Shown: in pieces, positions 32,313 to 44,309 of the stretch | Position numbering within the stretch: position 1 is the first letter of the stretch | Layout: every line of letters starts with the position of its first letter | From: Neurospora tetraspora | Lineage: Eukaryota; Ascomycota; Sordariomycetes; Sordariales; Sordariaceae | Direction: 5' to 3' | Length of the DNA: 64,000 nucleotides | Assembly: GCF_033439725.1 (NCBI RefSeq) | Contig: NW_026944391.1 | Location: forward strand, 1,116,001-1,180,000 | The notes under the pieces: generated by a model | Databases searched by the model: none | What the model saw: only the letters and a program-made list of their open reading frames with translations | What the model was told of the DNA's origin: nothing | Made by a program: the position numbers and the translations under genes

Positions 32313-33767
32313 ATGGCTTCCCTTCTACAAAGCGCGCACTCCTCAGCAGGTCACGACTACGATAGAATAATAGACCATCACCATGACGACTCCTCGTCCG
32401 CTTCCGCGTCTCCGATTCCGAGTGCCTTCCCCACCGTTGCCCAAGACGACAACGCTCCGAACGAACCCGTCGAGATCACGGCCGCCCAAAAGATGCTCTC
32501 CGCCACATCCGGCAGTTTACTCACCGGCCTCCTCGTAACTCCCCTCGACGTCGTGCGAGTCCGATGGCAATCCCAAGCCTTTACCCAGCCGTCACCAACC
32601 GCACATACCGTTTCCGACTTCTCCAAGCTAGCCGGCTCACAAATATCCAACGCCGCTTTCCGGCCCTCGAACCTCGGCGTAACCGCCTGCTGCCGTGAAG
32701 TCTTCTTTGCCAACAACTCTGAAGGATGCATCGTCGCCGCCGGGCCGCGCCTCGGCTCTGGCGCTATCACTCCCAGTGCTATCTCCTGCGCGGTTGAGGA
32801 GACAAAGCAACGAAACTTCAACTCTACCCTCGACGGTCTCCGCAAAATCGCTCGCAACGAAGGCTTTACCTCGCTCTGGCGGGGGCTCTCACCAACCCTG
32901 CTAATGGCCATTCCCGCCAACATCATCTACTTCACCGGCTACGAGTGGCTGCGCTTTAACACTTCTAGCCCGATCCAGCAAACCGTCAGGGAAGAGTACG
33001 CCGCCCTAGTCGCCGGCGCTGGCGCTCGCATCCTCGCCGCTACAGCCGTCGGGCCTATCGAGCTATTCCGCACTCGCATGCAGGCTTCCCCCGGCAGCAC
33101 GACGGGGTCACATTTCACTCATACGTTTAGGGGGATCAAGGACATGGTATACGCCCACGGGTATCGCTCGCTTTGGAGGGGGTTGACGCTCACCCTCTGG
33201 CGTGACGTACCCTTTTCCGGCATGTACTGGTGGGGATACGAGACAATTCGAGGAAAGTTGACAGATGCGCGTGAGTCTCGCTCTCGGGGACGTGGTAGGA
33301 CACTCGACCTCGATTCCGAGAAGCACTACAGAGCCCGTCGGAGGTCTCAGTCAAGGGAGAACCACGCCGAGACCTTCACCGACAGCTTTATCGCCGGCGC
33401 GTTATCCGGAGCCTTCGCCAGCGTGGCCACCATGCCTTTCGACGTCGGCAAGACGAGGACTCAAGTCTACCGCGACACCAGCACCACAACACAGGCTGCT
33501 ATTGCGACGATGGAGAAGACTGCTGCCAGGCCGGAGGAGAGGAACATGGCAAGACTGCTGTGGCATATCTTCTCCACAGAAGGAGTAGCGGGTTTGTTCA
33601 GGGGGTGGATACCCCGTACGCTCAAGGTGGCGCCGGCGTGTGCCATTATGATTAGCAGTTATGAGGTCGGAAAGCGGGCCTTTAGGGGGATGAATGAGCG
33701 GGCGGCCATGAAGGAGCGGGAGGAGCTCGCGCAGCAACAGCAACAGGAGTTTTCAAAAGAGACTTGA
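32313..33767 (+). CDS. mtm1: Mitochondrial carrier of the Mtm1 / SLC25A39-40 type
   Basis: Inner-membrane carrier of 484 residues in one exon. Three carrier repeats are marked by PLDVVRVRWQ (from residue 77), PIELFRTRMQ and PFDVGKTRTQ, with matching ITTT-like second halves such as GFTSLWRGLSPTLL, GYRSLWRGLTLTLW and GVAGLFRGWIPRTLK. The variant signatures (PIELFRT in the middle repeat) and the long first matrix loop identify the Mtm1/SLC25A39 group, known for mitochondrial glutathione import and effects on manganese superoxide dismutase and Fe-S clusters. That loop holds cysteines 126, 127, 139 and 159; in mammalian SLC25A39 loop cysteines bind an Fe-S cluster that controls stability. The 55-residue N-terminus is hydrophilic and disordered. 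A basic insert (SRSRGRGR) lies before repeat 3. Confidence 0.92.
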   Translation: MASLLQSAHSSAGHDYDRIIDHHHDDSSSASASPIPSAFPTVAQDDNAPNEPVEITAAQKMLSATSGSLLTGLLVTPLDVVRVRWQSQAFTQPSPTAHTVSDFSKLAGSQISNAAFRPSNLGVTACCREVFFANNSEGCIVAAGPRLGSGAITPSAISCAVEETKQRNFNSTLDGLRKIARNEGFTSLWRGLSPTLLMAIPANIIYFTGYEWLRFNTSSPIQQTVREEYAALVAGAGARILAATAVGPIELFRTRMQASPGSTTGSHFTHTFRGIKDMVYAHGYRSLWRGLTLTLWRDVPFSGMYWWGYETIRGKLTDARESRSRGRGRTLDLDSEKHYRARRRSQSRENHAETFTDSFIAGALSGAFASVATMPFDVGKTRTQVYRDTSTTTQAAIATMEKTAARPEERNMARLLWHIFSTEGVAGLFRGWIPRTLKVAPACAIMISSYEVGKRAFRGMNERAAMKEREELAQQQQQEFSKET

Positions 33768-36700
33768 GAGGAGGCTCTTCATTGCTTTGGTTGATCTGTC
33801 TGCTTGCTCGAAAGAAAGAGTGGTAATCGTCGGGGGATTGGTTTCAGGGGTTCTTCTCTTCTCTTCTCTTCTCCCATGTCCTTTTTGTCCTAAGGGTTTG
33901 TTCCTACCAATTACCTCTTCTCTCCACACTTGCATCTTGGGAGTTCATGTTTCTCTTTTTGTAACTTTTAGGGTGGCTACGGTCTACTTTCCCAGCATGT
34001 TTGGCGTTTGAGTTCTTAGACATGGACGGAACGGAGCGAGGCAATGGACAAAAAGTAGTAATTTCTTCTTATCTCATATGATCTTTTTTCCTACAACCTT
34101 TCTTTTACCTTGTCGACCTTCTTGTTGCTCTAGAAGTGGTGTGGTGATTTGTGCGAGGTTGCGGTGATGTGTATGAATGGCTTGTTATTGGTCACTGGTG
34201 TACGTTGCTAAAAGGGAGTAAGTAGGAAGGAAGATGTTGTCATGTTAGAGGCTCTGTTACCAACACACACGTCTTGTGGGACAGTCGGCGCCAAGTTAAT
34301 CTGTAGTTTTATATGTATTTGTGCGAAATCCTATTTCAACCATTTCCAGATCCATCCGTCCTTGAGTACAGTACAGGCGTTAAAGCCAGAGTTCTCGACC
34401 TCCCTCCCTCCCATCACCAAAACATTCACCGATCAATCAGATGTACAAACGCAAGACAACACACGTCCTCAGATGAGAAAGAACGAAGATGAAGAAGCAC
34501 GACCGACCGACCATCCCTGATAAAGAACTCGAGATTTCTTCCCCTCATTCATGAACAGCGATGTATGTAAGCCAGATATAACACAGTAAACAACAAAACA
34601 AAGCAACAAAACAAAGCAAAGTGGCGGCGGAGAAGACGAGCAAAGTCTCACAGCGTTTATTTTGTAAAGCTTTATCAAAGTTTTTCTCGGGTTTTACACG
34701 CTTATTACTAAGGTCAGTTTTGGCTGGAGATCTCGCTCGGGGTTTTGCAGTTCTGTTATTTACCTCGTTTCTGATCCGTTCAACCGAAGTAAGTCAACCG
34801 TGATAATTCTGCTCCCCGACGACGGCCCGGTAGGGGGTTGGTTACCTGGCTAGTGGTGAAGCTGGCTGGTGTTAAAGTTGGCTACTAATGAAGGAGGGGG
34901 GGGACAGCGCTGTTTTGAAAGTAAGGAAGGGACTGGGTAATAAACTATACCCTCAATATTTCTTTACTTTTGTTTTGTGTAATAATGGTTATAATACGAA
35001 TGATAGATACGTTGTAAGTAGACTATTACCGGCCGGCCTCGGCAAAGCGTTCGTTATTGTATGTAATATTTCGGATTTGTGAATATTTTCAATCCAAAGC
35101 CAATCCCAGACAACTGATAGAAAGTGGAAATCTCCAAGTTCTTTTTTTCACCCCGAAGCAAGATGAATTCACCAAATCTTTGCTTTACTTTGCTTTGCTT
35201 TGCTCTATATATGTCGCTGTTCATGGATAAGCGACCAACCCGCTGCAGGTTATTGAGTTGACACTCATAGCTAGAACGGTCAAGTACTTTCGTCGTCCAC
35301 AACCAGTTTCATCCTTCGGACAATGGAAGTCAATGTATCCTTGGGCTTGCCATAATGGATTGCAGCAGGGAGTGGAACTGCTGTTGATGACCAGTCGTCA
35401 GCCACTTCGTCCTCCACATCTTCATCATCAATGTCTCCATGATCAGGTACAGCAACCCATGATGATAATGAGTCCTGAGTTTCTCCATTCCGATTTCCTT
35501 GACCCTGGGTAACTTCATCCTCAGTGTCTCCGTAATGAGCACAGCTCAAACCTAAGGATAAACTCATTTTGTTTGTCGTGCCTGATAAGCGCAGTCTTTT
35601 TGACTGAATCCGATCCAGAACATTGGGAACATGCTTGATGCGCTTTCTGGTTCGTCTGCGAGAATGTGTGTGTCTTTATCGGTACTTAACCGGCCGCTCA
35701 ACACGCATTACCGAAAGTGGGCTTTCGAAGCGATACCAACTGTGTTGAAGGCGAATGGCTCGCTTATCGGTTCCCTTTTCCGACTTCCAACAAGCGCGTC
35801 TCGGGGAAGCTCCTCGACTTGAGGTAACGTGGGAAAAACAAAAGGTAGTGGCCGCTTCAGTTAGCCTCGCCAGATATCTCGCTTGACTTCGAAGCGAACG
35901 GTATAGAGCCGGCAGCTCCGTAGGTGGCTTTGAGTTACCCCTTCTGAGAGAATGGCTGCGGGGAAGACAAAAGCGGACCAGAGAACAAATGACTGGATTT
36001 TGGCTGTCAATCAAAAGAGGGTCGATGCTTGAGGCAGCTGGATACCTCTAGGCATCAAACCGACAGCTCAGAGGTAACCTCGAGGGAAGTAAAATGACTT
36101 GGAGGGATTGGCCAGCTTCGGGACGTCGTTCCGTCTCCCTTTGTGCTTGATGAGACGTCCGGTACGTTAACATCAACAACTCTGACTTATGAGTCGGAGC
36201 TGGGTTTTGGAGCCACAGGCGCTGGGGACCCTAGTGGATATCAGGACGAGCGACAATATCACGGTGTAATTGCAAAGAAGGGGGTCTATGACGTTGAACA
36301 TACAAGGATATCTTGGAACCAACGGCGCCTAACATGCCACAGTACCCCCGGGTGGGAAAAGCGTCTTCGCTACCACGCTGCCCTCGGCAGAATCTCCCGA
36401 ACGACCGTTTCTTATGGGCTGGGTATTGTAGATGCCAGACAAAGCCTCGCTGTTGATAATGATGTCCAACGCAGTCCTGACCAACGATGAACCTCGGCAG
36501 ATATTCGCCAGAAGAAAACAAAGTGGCCACAGGGTAATGGGAGGAAGAAAGCCTTTCAAATGTTTCGGACCGGTCGATAACCCCCACGTCCCGGGAAATC
36601 TTATCATGACCCTCATGATGCCACCGTCATTAGCGTGCATGGGATAGTGACATGCGGAAACTAAGGCCGGGTGATGAGCATGCAAGAGGGTGGAAGGGAC

Positions 36701-39700
36701 ATTTCCGAAGCCAACTTTGGCCCTATGCAGCGAATACGACTTTGAAAGCTTCTCTTGCAGTAGTGAAGCTTCTGGTGGTGTTGGTTGGTGGAGTTTTGGC
36801 GGCCATGTGATTGGGAGAAGGAGGAGGACCAAGAGTGAGGCTCTCGTCGAGAACTCTCAACGAGGTGGCATTTTCATGACCAGTCAGACCCAAATCAGCG
36901 GCCATGTTTTGGCTAGAACACTGTGGTTCCCCGATACCGAGCTTTTATACACATGGATTCTGCGATTAACAAAAAAACAAATGTAGAGGATGTATGATTC
37001 CGATCATGGATGGGAAACCGGTTCGGCGTGATGGGGAGGAGTGTAAGTGGAGGGTAGCTTGAGGGAATCTGCAGGCGATGACTTTAAGCGCGCCTTCAAG
37101 CGATGGGAAGGAAAAGGGAATCTCGATGTTGTCAAGCCACGTACGTAAAGACACGTCCACATTAAATGACCTCTCGAGACCATCAACGGCGACACATACC
37201 GAGGAGTCCTTGGATCTCGATTGTGTAACTTGATTGTGAGGATTGAGCGAAGATCGACACCATGTTGTGAAGCGAAGTTGGAAAGGAGCCTGAGATCGGA
37301 ATGTCGGGAAGCTCGCAAAGAGAGAACGAAAGGAGATGATGATGCGGTGGTGTAGAGTAGCAGTGTTGATGAGGCTCGAGGAAGTTGGATGGGCGGTGTA
37401 TGTTAGATGAGTTTGGACACATGTAAAGTGTCCCTTCCCTTTTCAGATTCAAAGTCGAAGAAACTTCTTGTGTTCTTTCCCAAAGAGTGAGTGAGAAGTG
37501 AGAAGCCCTGGCGCCTTCCCCAGTTGATATCAAATGTGCCCCTGCTGATATTGCATCAATTCCCTCTCCGCACTTTTGCGTTTCAAGGGAAGTGAAAGAC
37601 CTGAGAAAAGTTGACGGAAGGAGAAAACAAGACTTCAGTTGGAAATCAGCAGTTTTCTCCGACTCGCTTGATCTGATTCGGTTTAGGTGTTTCTTTTTAT
37701 ATCCTTCCAAACTCGAAAACGTACAAACCATATTCTCTCTTTGGCATCAGCTCAATGAACAACAACCATGAGTGTCGACCTCATGATTTCCTGAAACAGA
37801 CCAACAGCAGCAATCAACTGAGTGGTAACCCCTACTGGAACCCCAACCGCGACAAATGTAACAAAGAAAGCTCGATGTCGTCGGATCGGGGAACTTCCAG
37901 GGAACAAGCCCAGATCATACACCAAATCGAGTATACCGAAGAATCTCGGGAAACTCAGAGTGGCTTAGAAGCAGGGTTGAACACTTGCCGGGAGTTTTGT
38001 CCGTCGCTTTGCAGGTGTAAGTAGGCAAATGTATGACTGCCAGACACCTTTAACCCTTCACCTTGCATCTAAGCGATTCTGGTTACGTGCTCCAGACGCC
38101 TGGAAGTCGGATGAGCCGCCAAGGTGTCGGGGCTTGGCTGCATTTCCGCATTCTGCAGTTCGATGTTTGCAAATTCGACATGTCCAAGATGGAGTTTGCG
38201 TATATCCCGTATCCACGACCGGCGAACGCAGAAAGCCCGGGTATTCGAGCAGCCGGATAAGAGAACCGCGAACGGCCCGATGGCATGATGGATTATCTCG
38301 CTCGATAACCCACGCTGCTCCTCCATTGACGGGCAACGACGACACTCCTCGGCGTGGAGACGGCCGTCTGAGGTTACGAGTCAAATCGTGGCTCGGGAAA
38401 ACACCGGTAATGCTAGGGCGTCCGGAATCGACATTGTCGAATGGGATCCCAAATTCTGGAGTCGAAGACGGCGGTGTTGGAGGAAGACGGCCCGGGAAGC
38501 CGATGTAAGGTCACGGAATAAGCCACCTGCTAAGTTCTGTTTACTTGCATCTCCCCGCTTAAAGTCACATTTCTTGGCATGTCCTTCTCCCATTTCCCCA
38601 CCAAATCGAAAACCCCATCTCCACACTTGGTCGCCTTGTGGAATCTCAGTCCGGCTTCGTTGCTTCGTCAACATCCATCGCCAATTCAACTTCAACATCA
38701 AGCCGGTCGATATCGGAATACCTACAGGTCTCAAATGACCACACAAAGGGTCAAGTCGAGCATGATTCCGCGCTGCACCATAGGAAATAAATCACGGCTC
38801 GCTAGTGCAAGAACACTTCCACACGATGCATCATGAAGCAATGGAACTCTCAACAACAACTCAGCCGGCCCTGCCTCCGCATCGACAAGGTAGTCAAAGG
38901 ACAAGGGTTGTAACGACCTAACGATAGGACTGGAAGGACTCAACGCCTCCCAACGTTGTAGCAACGGGCAACGGAAACGCCGTTGAATGAGACCGAGATA
39001 TTGCCACGCCAGACGCCAAATCTTAGCGATGTGCAAAGCCCAGAAACCTGTTGGTCGAGAGACACATGCACGTCGTCCAAGTCGCCGACCATTAGATCTG
39101 ACCACCAAAGGACCATCACGGACAAGAGAATTGCGAAAGCGACTGTGAGAGATATCGAGCAATATGATGCCGTCTCAACCTTCAAGAGCTTTCTTGGCAT
39201 CAAGTGATGCAAACAAGCATGCGGATACCCCAGGCTTGGCTCTACGCTAGGAAACCGTGGAGATTATGTTTTTACAACCTCTTTCCTGCTGGTATTTAAC
39301 CCCGTTGAATGCCCATCACTTCGGCACAAGACAAAGGATGCAGCTATGCAATATAACCATGGAGACAGACTGACAGACAGTACCTCTCCCTGGGCCGATA
39401 CTCACCAATACCACCCGCTCATACGGTCCGTCCCTACCGATATGGCTATATCCACCCGAGGGCAATAATCTACAGCCCATCAAGGTCACAAAAGCAAGCC
39501 CTCAACACCTCTCGGTCCATCTACAATAGACCTAGCTCCCATCCGGCCCACTCCCACCATCCCGAGCTAGCCTGGCACTCTGATGACACTCCTTCCCATG
39601 CTCTCACCGGGCATGCTCACATAAAGAGCGGTTAATCCTCGGAAGTCAGAATGGAGAGTCGCTCCACCTGTTCCCCGGTTGAGAGTCCCGGGCAGTTGTA

Positions 39701-39911
39701 TAAACTACCCGTCTCTTCCCAGTTTGAATTCATGTAGCGTACACCAACAATCTCACCTGTTCTATCTGTCCCCTTGTCTTCCCTCCGTATTGGAACAACG
39801 CTTATTTCCAGATTGCTTGACGATAGACCGCCCTCGACGACTCACTGGTCGCTCTATCCGTTGAGACTTCTTATACCGAGCTCTCAACCGCGGACTCCAA
39901 CATCAGCCAGC
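33768..39911. other. 6.1-kb stretch without a supported gene
   Basis: The largest gap in the window outside the retrotransposon. The 3' flank of the carrier gene has a TTCTC repeat near 33,849-33,870. ATG-initiated frames exist (minus 35,280-35,567, 95 codons; minus 37,183-37,731, 182 codons; plus 38,029-38,508, 159 codons), but none matches a family or shows clear splice continuation. Base composition is near normal, so it is not a heavily RIP-mutated repeat. The last part is promoter and leader of the beta-glucosidase gene. Confidence 0.45.
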
Positions 39912-42885
39912 ATGACTTCACTTTCCTCGATCGCCGTTGGGAGAGGCCCATTCGAGCGGGACATCGATACCAATGCCTCCCCTTCCAGCAGCACCGACAG
40001 CAACACCACGCCCGATACCGAGTTCTCGCCCATGGGAAGCCCGTTCCAGGAGGTGGCCGTCCCGAAGAACAAGAGGTTCCTGGCCAAGAAGAAGTTGGCA
40101 AGCCTGACACAGGAGGAGAAGGTACGACATTCGACATATTCTCGAGAGGGACCGGCAGCAAGCTGACAGATACAGATTTCCCTCCTAACTGCCGCGGACT
40201 TCTGGAGGACAAAGTCGATCCCGGAGAAGAATATCCCTGCAGTTAAAACGAGTGATGGACCCAATGGTGCCCGAGGTGGTATCTTTGTTGGCGGTACCAA
40301 GGTGAGTTCAGAGCCATCAAGCTGGCCAATTTTGATTTGGTGCTAATCCTCAAATAGGCTGCATTATTTCCCTGCGGTATTTCATTGGCCGCCACGTGGA
40401 ACAAGGCCCTCCTCCGCGAAGTAGGCCGTCATCTGGCCGAGGAAGCAAAGGCTCGCCAGGCCAACATTCTCCTTGCGCCCACGGTCTGCATGCACAGGCA
40501 TCCCTTGGGAGGAAGAAATTTCGAGTCTTTCTCTGAGGATCCTCTTCTTACTGGCAAGCTTGCCGCTCAGTATATCAAGGGTCTTCAGGAGAATGGTGTG
40601 GCTGCTACCATTAAGCGTGAGTTCCATCTGTCTATTGATCCGAAGAGGTATAAAGCTGACATAAGACAGACTTTGTTGGTAATGAGCAAGAAACGAACAG
40701 GTTGACAGTCAACTCCGTGATTGCCGAAAGGCCACTCCGTGAGATTTACCTACGGCCGTTTGAGATTGCCGTCCGCGAGGCCAAGCCATGGGCTGTCATG
40801 TCTTGTTATAACCTCGTAAATGGGGTTCACGCTGACATGAACACTCACACCTTGAAGGAGGTTCTTCGAGATGAGTGGAAGTTTGATGGGTGAGTGGCAA
40901 TCATTACCCCGCTTGAAAATTACAAGATCAACTAACACCGACACAGTGCCGTCATCTCCGATTGGGGTGGTGTCAACTCTACCGCCGAGTCCATCAAAGC
41001 TGGTTGCGATATCGAGTTCCCCCACTCCAAGAAATGGCGTTATGAAAAGGTCATGGAGGCCCTGAACAAGGGCGAACTCTCCCAGGCTGACATTGACAGA
41101 GCGGCTGAGAACGTCCTCACTCTTGTCGAACGCACAAAAGGAAGCGATCTGACACCCGAAGCTGCGGAAAAGGAAGATGACAGAGAGGAAACCCGGGAGC
41201 TGATCCGTGAGGCTGGTATTCAGGGTCTCACCCTTCTGAAAAATGAAGGCTCGATTCTTCCAATCAACCCCAAGACCACCAAGGTTGCCGTCATCGGCCC
41301 CAATGCCAACCGAGCTATCGCTGGAGGTGGTGGAAGTGCCAGCCTGAACCCCTATTACACCACCCTCCCTCTTGAAAGCATCCGCAAGGTTGCCAAGAAG
41401 CCCGTCACATACGCCCAGGGCTGCCACATCTACAAGTGGCTCCCCGTTGCCTCCCCTTACTGCTCCGACAAGACTGGCAAGCCCGGTGTCACAATCGAGT
41501 GGTTCAAGGGTGACAAGTTCAAGGGCGAGCCCGTAACCATTCAGCGGCGAACCAACACCGATCTCTTCCTCTGGGACTCCGCACCTCTCGCACAGACTGG
41601 CCCCGAATGGTCTGCCGTCGCAACCACCTACCTCACCCCCAAGCACTCGGGCAAGCACACCATCTCCTACATGTCCGTCGGCCCCGGCAAGCTCTACATC
41701 AACGGCAAGCTCTCCCTCGACCTCTGGGACTGGACCGAAGAAGGCGAAGCCATGTTCGACGGCTCGGTCGACTACCTCGTCGACGTCGAGATGGACGCCA
41801 ACCGCCCCGTCGAACTCCGTGTCGAAATGACCAACGAGCTCCGGCCCGTCACCAAGCAAAAGCAAATGGGGATGACCCACCGCTACGGCGGCTGCCGCAT
41901 CGGCTTCAAGGAAGAAGACCAAGTCGACTACCTGCAAGAAGCCATCGACGCCGCCTCCTCTGCCGACGTGGCCATCGTTATCGTCGGCCTCGACGCCGAG
42001 TGGGAATCCGAGGGCTACGACCGCCAAACCATGGACCTGCCCTACAACAGCTCGCAAGACCGCCTCGTCGAAGCCGTCGCCAAAGCCAACCCCAACACCG
42101 TCGTCGTCAACCAGTCCGGCTCGCCCGTCACCATGCCCTGGGCTGACCGCGTTCCTGCCATCTTACAAGCATGGTACCAAGGCCAAGAAGCAGGTAACGC
42201 CCTCGCGGACGTCCTCTTCGGTCTGCGCAACCCCAGCGGCAAACTGCCCTGCACCTTCCCCAAGCGCCTCGAAGATACACCAGCCTACCATAACTGGCCC
42301 GGCGAGAACCTCGAGGTCATCTACGGCGAAGGTCTCTACATCGGCTACCGACACTACGACCGCTCCAAGATCGCGCCGCTCTTCCCCTTCGGCCACGGTC
42401 TTTCCTATACCTCCTTCGAGTACGGCCGCCCCTCTCTATCCAGCCGCGTACTGACGCAGAATGATGGAGTCATCGAGCTGTGCGTGGCCATCAGCAACGT
42501 GGGAGACCTGGACGGCGCGGAGACGGTGCAGGTGTACGTCAGGGATGAAAAGTCCAGACTGCCTAGGCCGGAGAAGGAGTTGGTCGCGTTTGAGAAGGTG
42601 ACGCTGGAAAGGGGCGAGACCAAGCACGTGAGGATCGAACTGGATAAGTATGCGGTGGGGTATTATGATACGGAGAGGAAGGGGTGGGTGGCGGAGGAGG
42701 GCAGGTTTTTGGTTTTGGTGGGGAGTTCGGCGGGGGATATCAAGTGAGTTTTTTTACCCTGCCTGCATTTTCATCATGCTCTTTCGTGACTCTTTTGATG
42801 ATGATGACTTGATTGCTAATGTGATGGTTGGTGTAGGTATTCTGTGCCGTTTGAGGTTAAGCAGACTTTTACTTGGGTCTTTTAG
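39912..42885 (+). CDS. Beta-glucosidase, glycoside hydrolase family 3 with PA14 domain
   Basis: Retaining beta-glucosidase of 886 residues from six exons: 39912-40121, 40176-40301, 40358-40616, 40670-40889, 40947-42743 and 42837-42885. The (beta/alpha)8 part has [31 protein letters not shown] (the KH motif spans a splice junction) and the nucleophile Asp277 in [11 protein letters not shown]14 domain is inserted in the second domain (about residues 390-540; [15 protein letters not shown]), then [17 protein letters not shown]-type sequence, and a C-terminal fibronectin-III-like domain with [11 protein letters not shown]. There is no signal peptide: the N-terminus is Ser/Thr/Asp-rich, so it is probably intracellular and acts on imported oligosaccharides such as cellobiose. 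The last exon encodes only 16 residues. An antisense open frame of 435 codons overlaps it and is a codon-bias artefact. Confidence 0.94.
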
Positions 42886-44309
42886 ATCTGAGTGGAAGTT
42901 GAACCTTTTTTGTGAAGACCCGATTGAATGCCTCGGTCACTTCTTCATCTTTCATTGTCCATACTTCCCCTCAAGTTGCTTAGAATGAGCACACTGTACA
43001 TAGCTCGACCAAATCTGAACATAACCACACCACTATTTACCCCAAAGTACATACCCTGATCAGAAGTACCTACCACACCACAACTAAATGCAGGGTAACC
43101 CCATGACCACGTTATTCGGGAGTCTCCTTCCGTGACGGTGTGCTAGGCACTAAAATCCGCTTGCTTGGAACTCACTTTTCAGCTGGACAGGGTACCCTAG
43201 GAATTTCGGAATGTGAAAGATGTGTGTGAGAATGTGAGAGAAAGTGAAAAAACAGCCCCCACGATTCTCCCGGCCATCCGGCACGGCTTTCCAAGGGACC
43301 GAATACGCTGGTTGCATTTGCTGGTGCCGGGTGTCGTTACCCTGCCCCTGGGCTGGGCAGCTTGCCAATAATTATTTCTGGTATACATACCTTACGCATT
43401 GCATGTGATGGGACAAAAAGACATACTCGCCAAAAGATATCCAGGACCCTTGAAATTGAAAATAAGAGATTGGTATCCAGTGCGTGGGTGTTTCGGCTAT
43501 CCAAGAGCGTTTCAACTTGTCGCTTCGATCGCTTGTCTTTGGTTGGTGCAAGTGTTAGTGTTACCGCGTCATTACAGCCCACTTCTTAACAGAGCACACC
43601 CATGCATCGATGCCGAGATCCGAAATTCTCCCTTGCTTGTCGGATCCTTTTCCTTTTTTCTTTTCCAACCACAAAAACTTGCAGTATCTAAAGCGAGGCT
43701 GCTTTAAAGCCCTTTTCTCATTCTATAAATGCAAGGGCCTTAACACCCGACTCGGGTGGTTTTTTTTGGCGTCATGTCTTGCATCTTTGTTCCTGACTCC
43801 TGAGTGGTCAGGCGGCCCCGCTTAAGCCGAGAGGCTGGAGGCTGGAGGGCGGGACTGAGACTTTGCCTCGTTGGCGGCGGCTGAACTGTCAATGTTTCCA
43901 TAACAACAACAACAACAACAACTCTGTTGAGTTGATGTTGTGATAATTCCATTGAAATTCGATATTGCTTTCCACTTCCAACATCGTCATTGCAGATTGA
44001 TAGTGGAGTGCTGATACCCCCTGATCTGAGGAAGCGTTAAGGCGGCAACTCCACCACAGCAAAGACGCGGGAATCCACAACTCCACTCTCCCGCCGCGGC
44101 TCTAGAACGGCAGCTCCATTGGTTTCCACTTCCGCTACAGTGGGAAAACACCCCTGAATTGCCCACATCAACAACACCGAAGCCTTGCCACGTTTCGTTT
44201 CGTTCCATTTGGCTTCTCGACATCCAACTCCAATCTCCTCCTCCCATAAACAAAAACCATTTCCCCCCAACCCGACACAAACCGGGAATGGCTACACTGA
44301 CACCCTATC
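42886..44309. other. Intergenic region
   Basis: 1.4 kb between the beta-glucosidase and the metallophosphoesterase genes. Contains an (AAC)7 microsatellite and no recognisable gene. Confidence 0.5.
43902..43922. repeat. (AAC)7 microsatellite
   Basis: Seven perfect AAC units about 390 bases upstream of the metallophosphoesterase ATG, in its promoter or leader. Confidence 0.9.

Noticed and set aside
36329-36832. 167-codon minus-strand frame
   Set aside because: Starts at TTG and overlaps other unrelated frames; no motif.
40750-42057. 435-codon open frame on the minus strand
   Set aside because: It lies wholly antisense to the GH3 beta-glucosidase, whose exons carry clear family motifs. The open antisense frame follows from third-position C bias.
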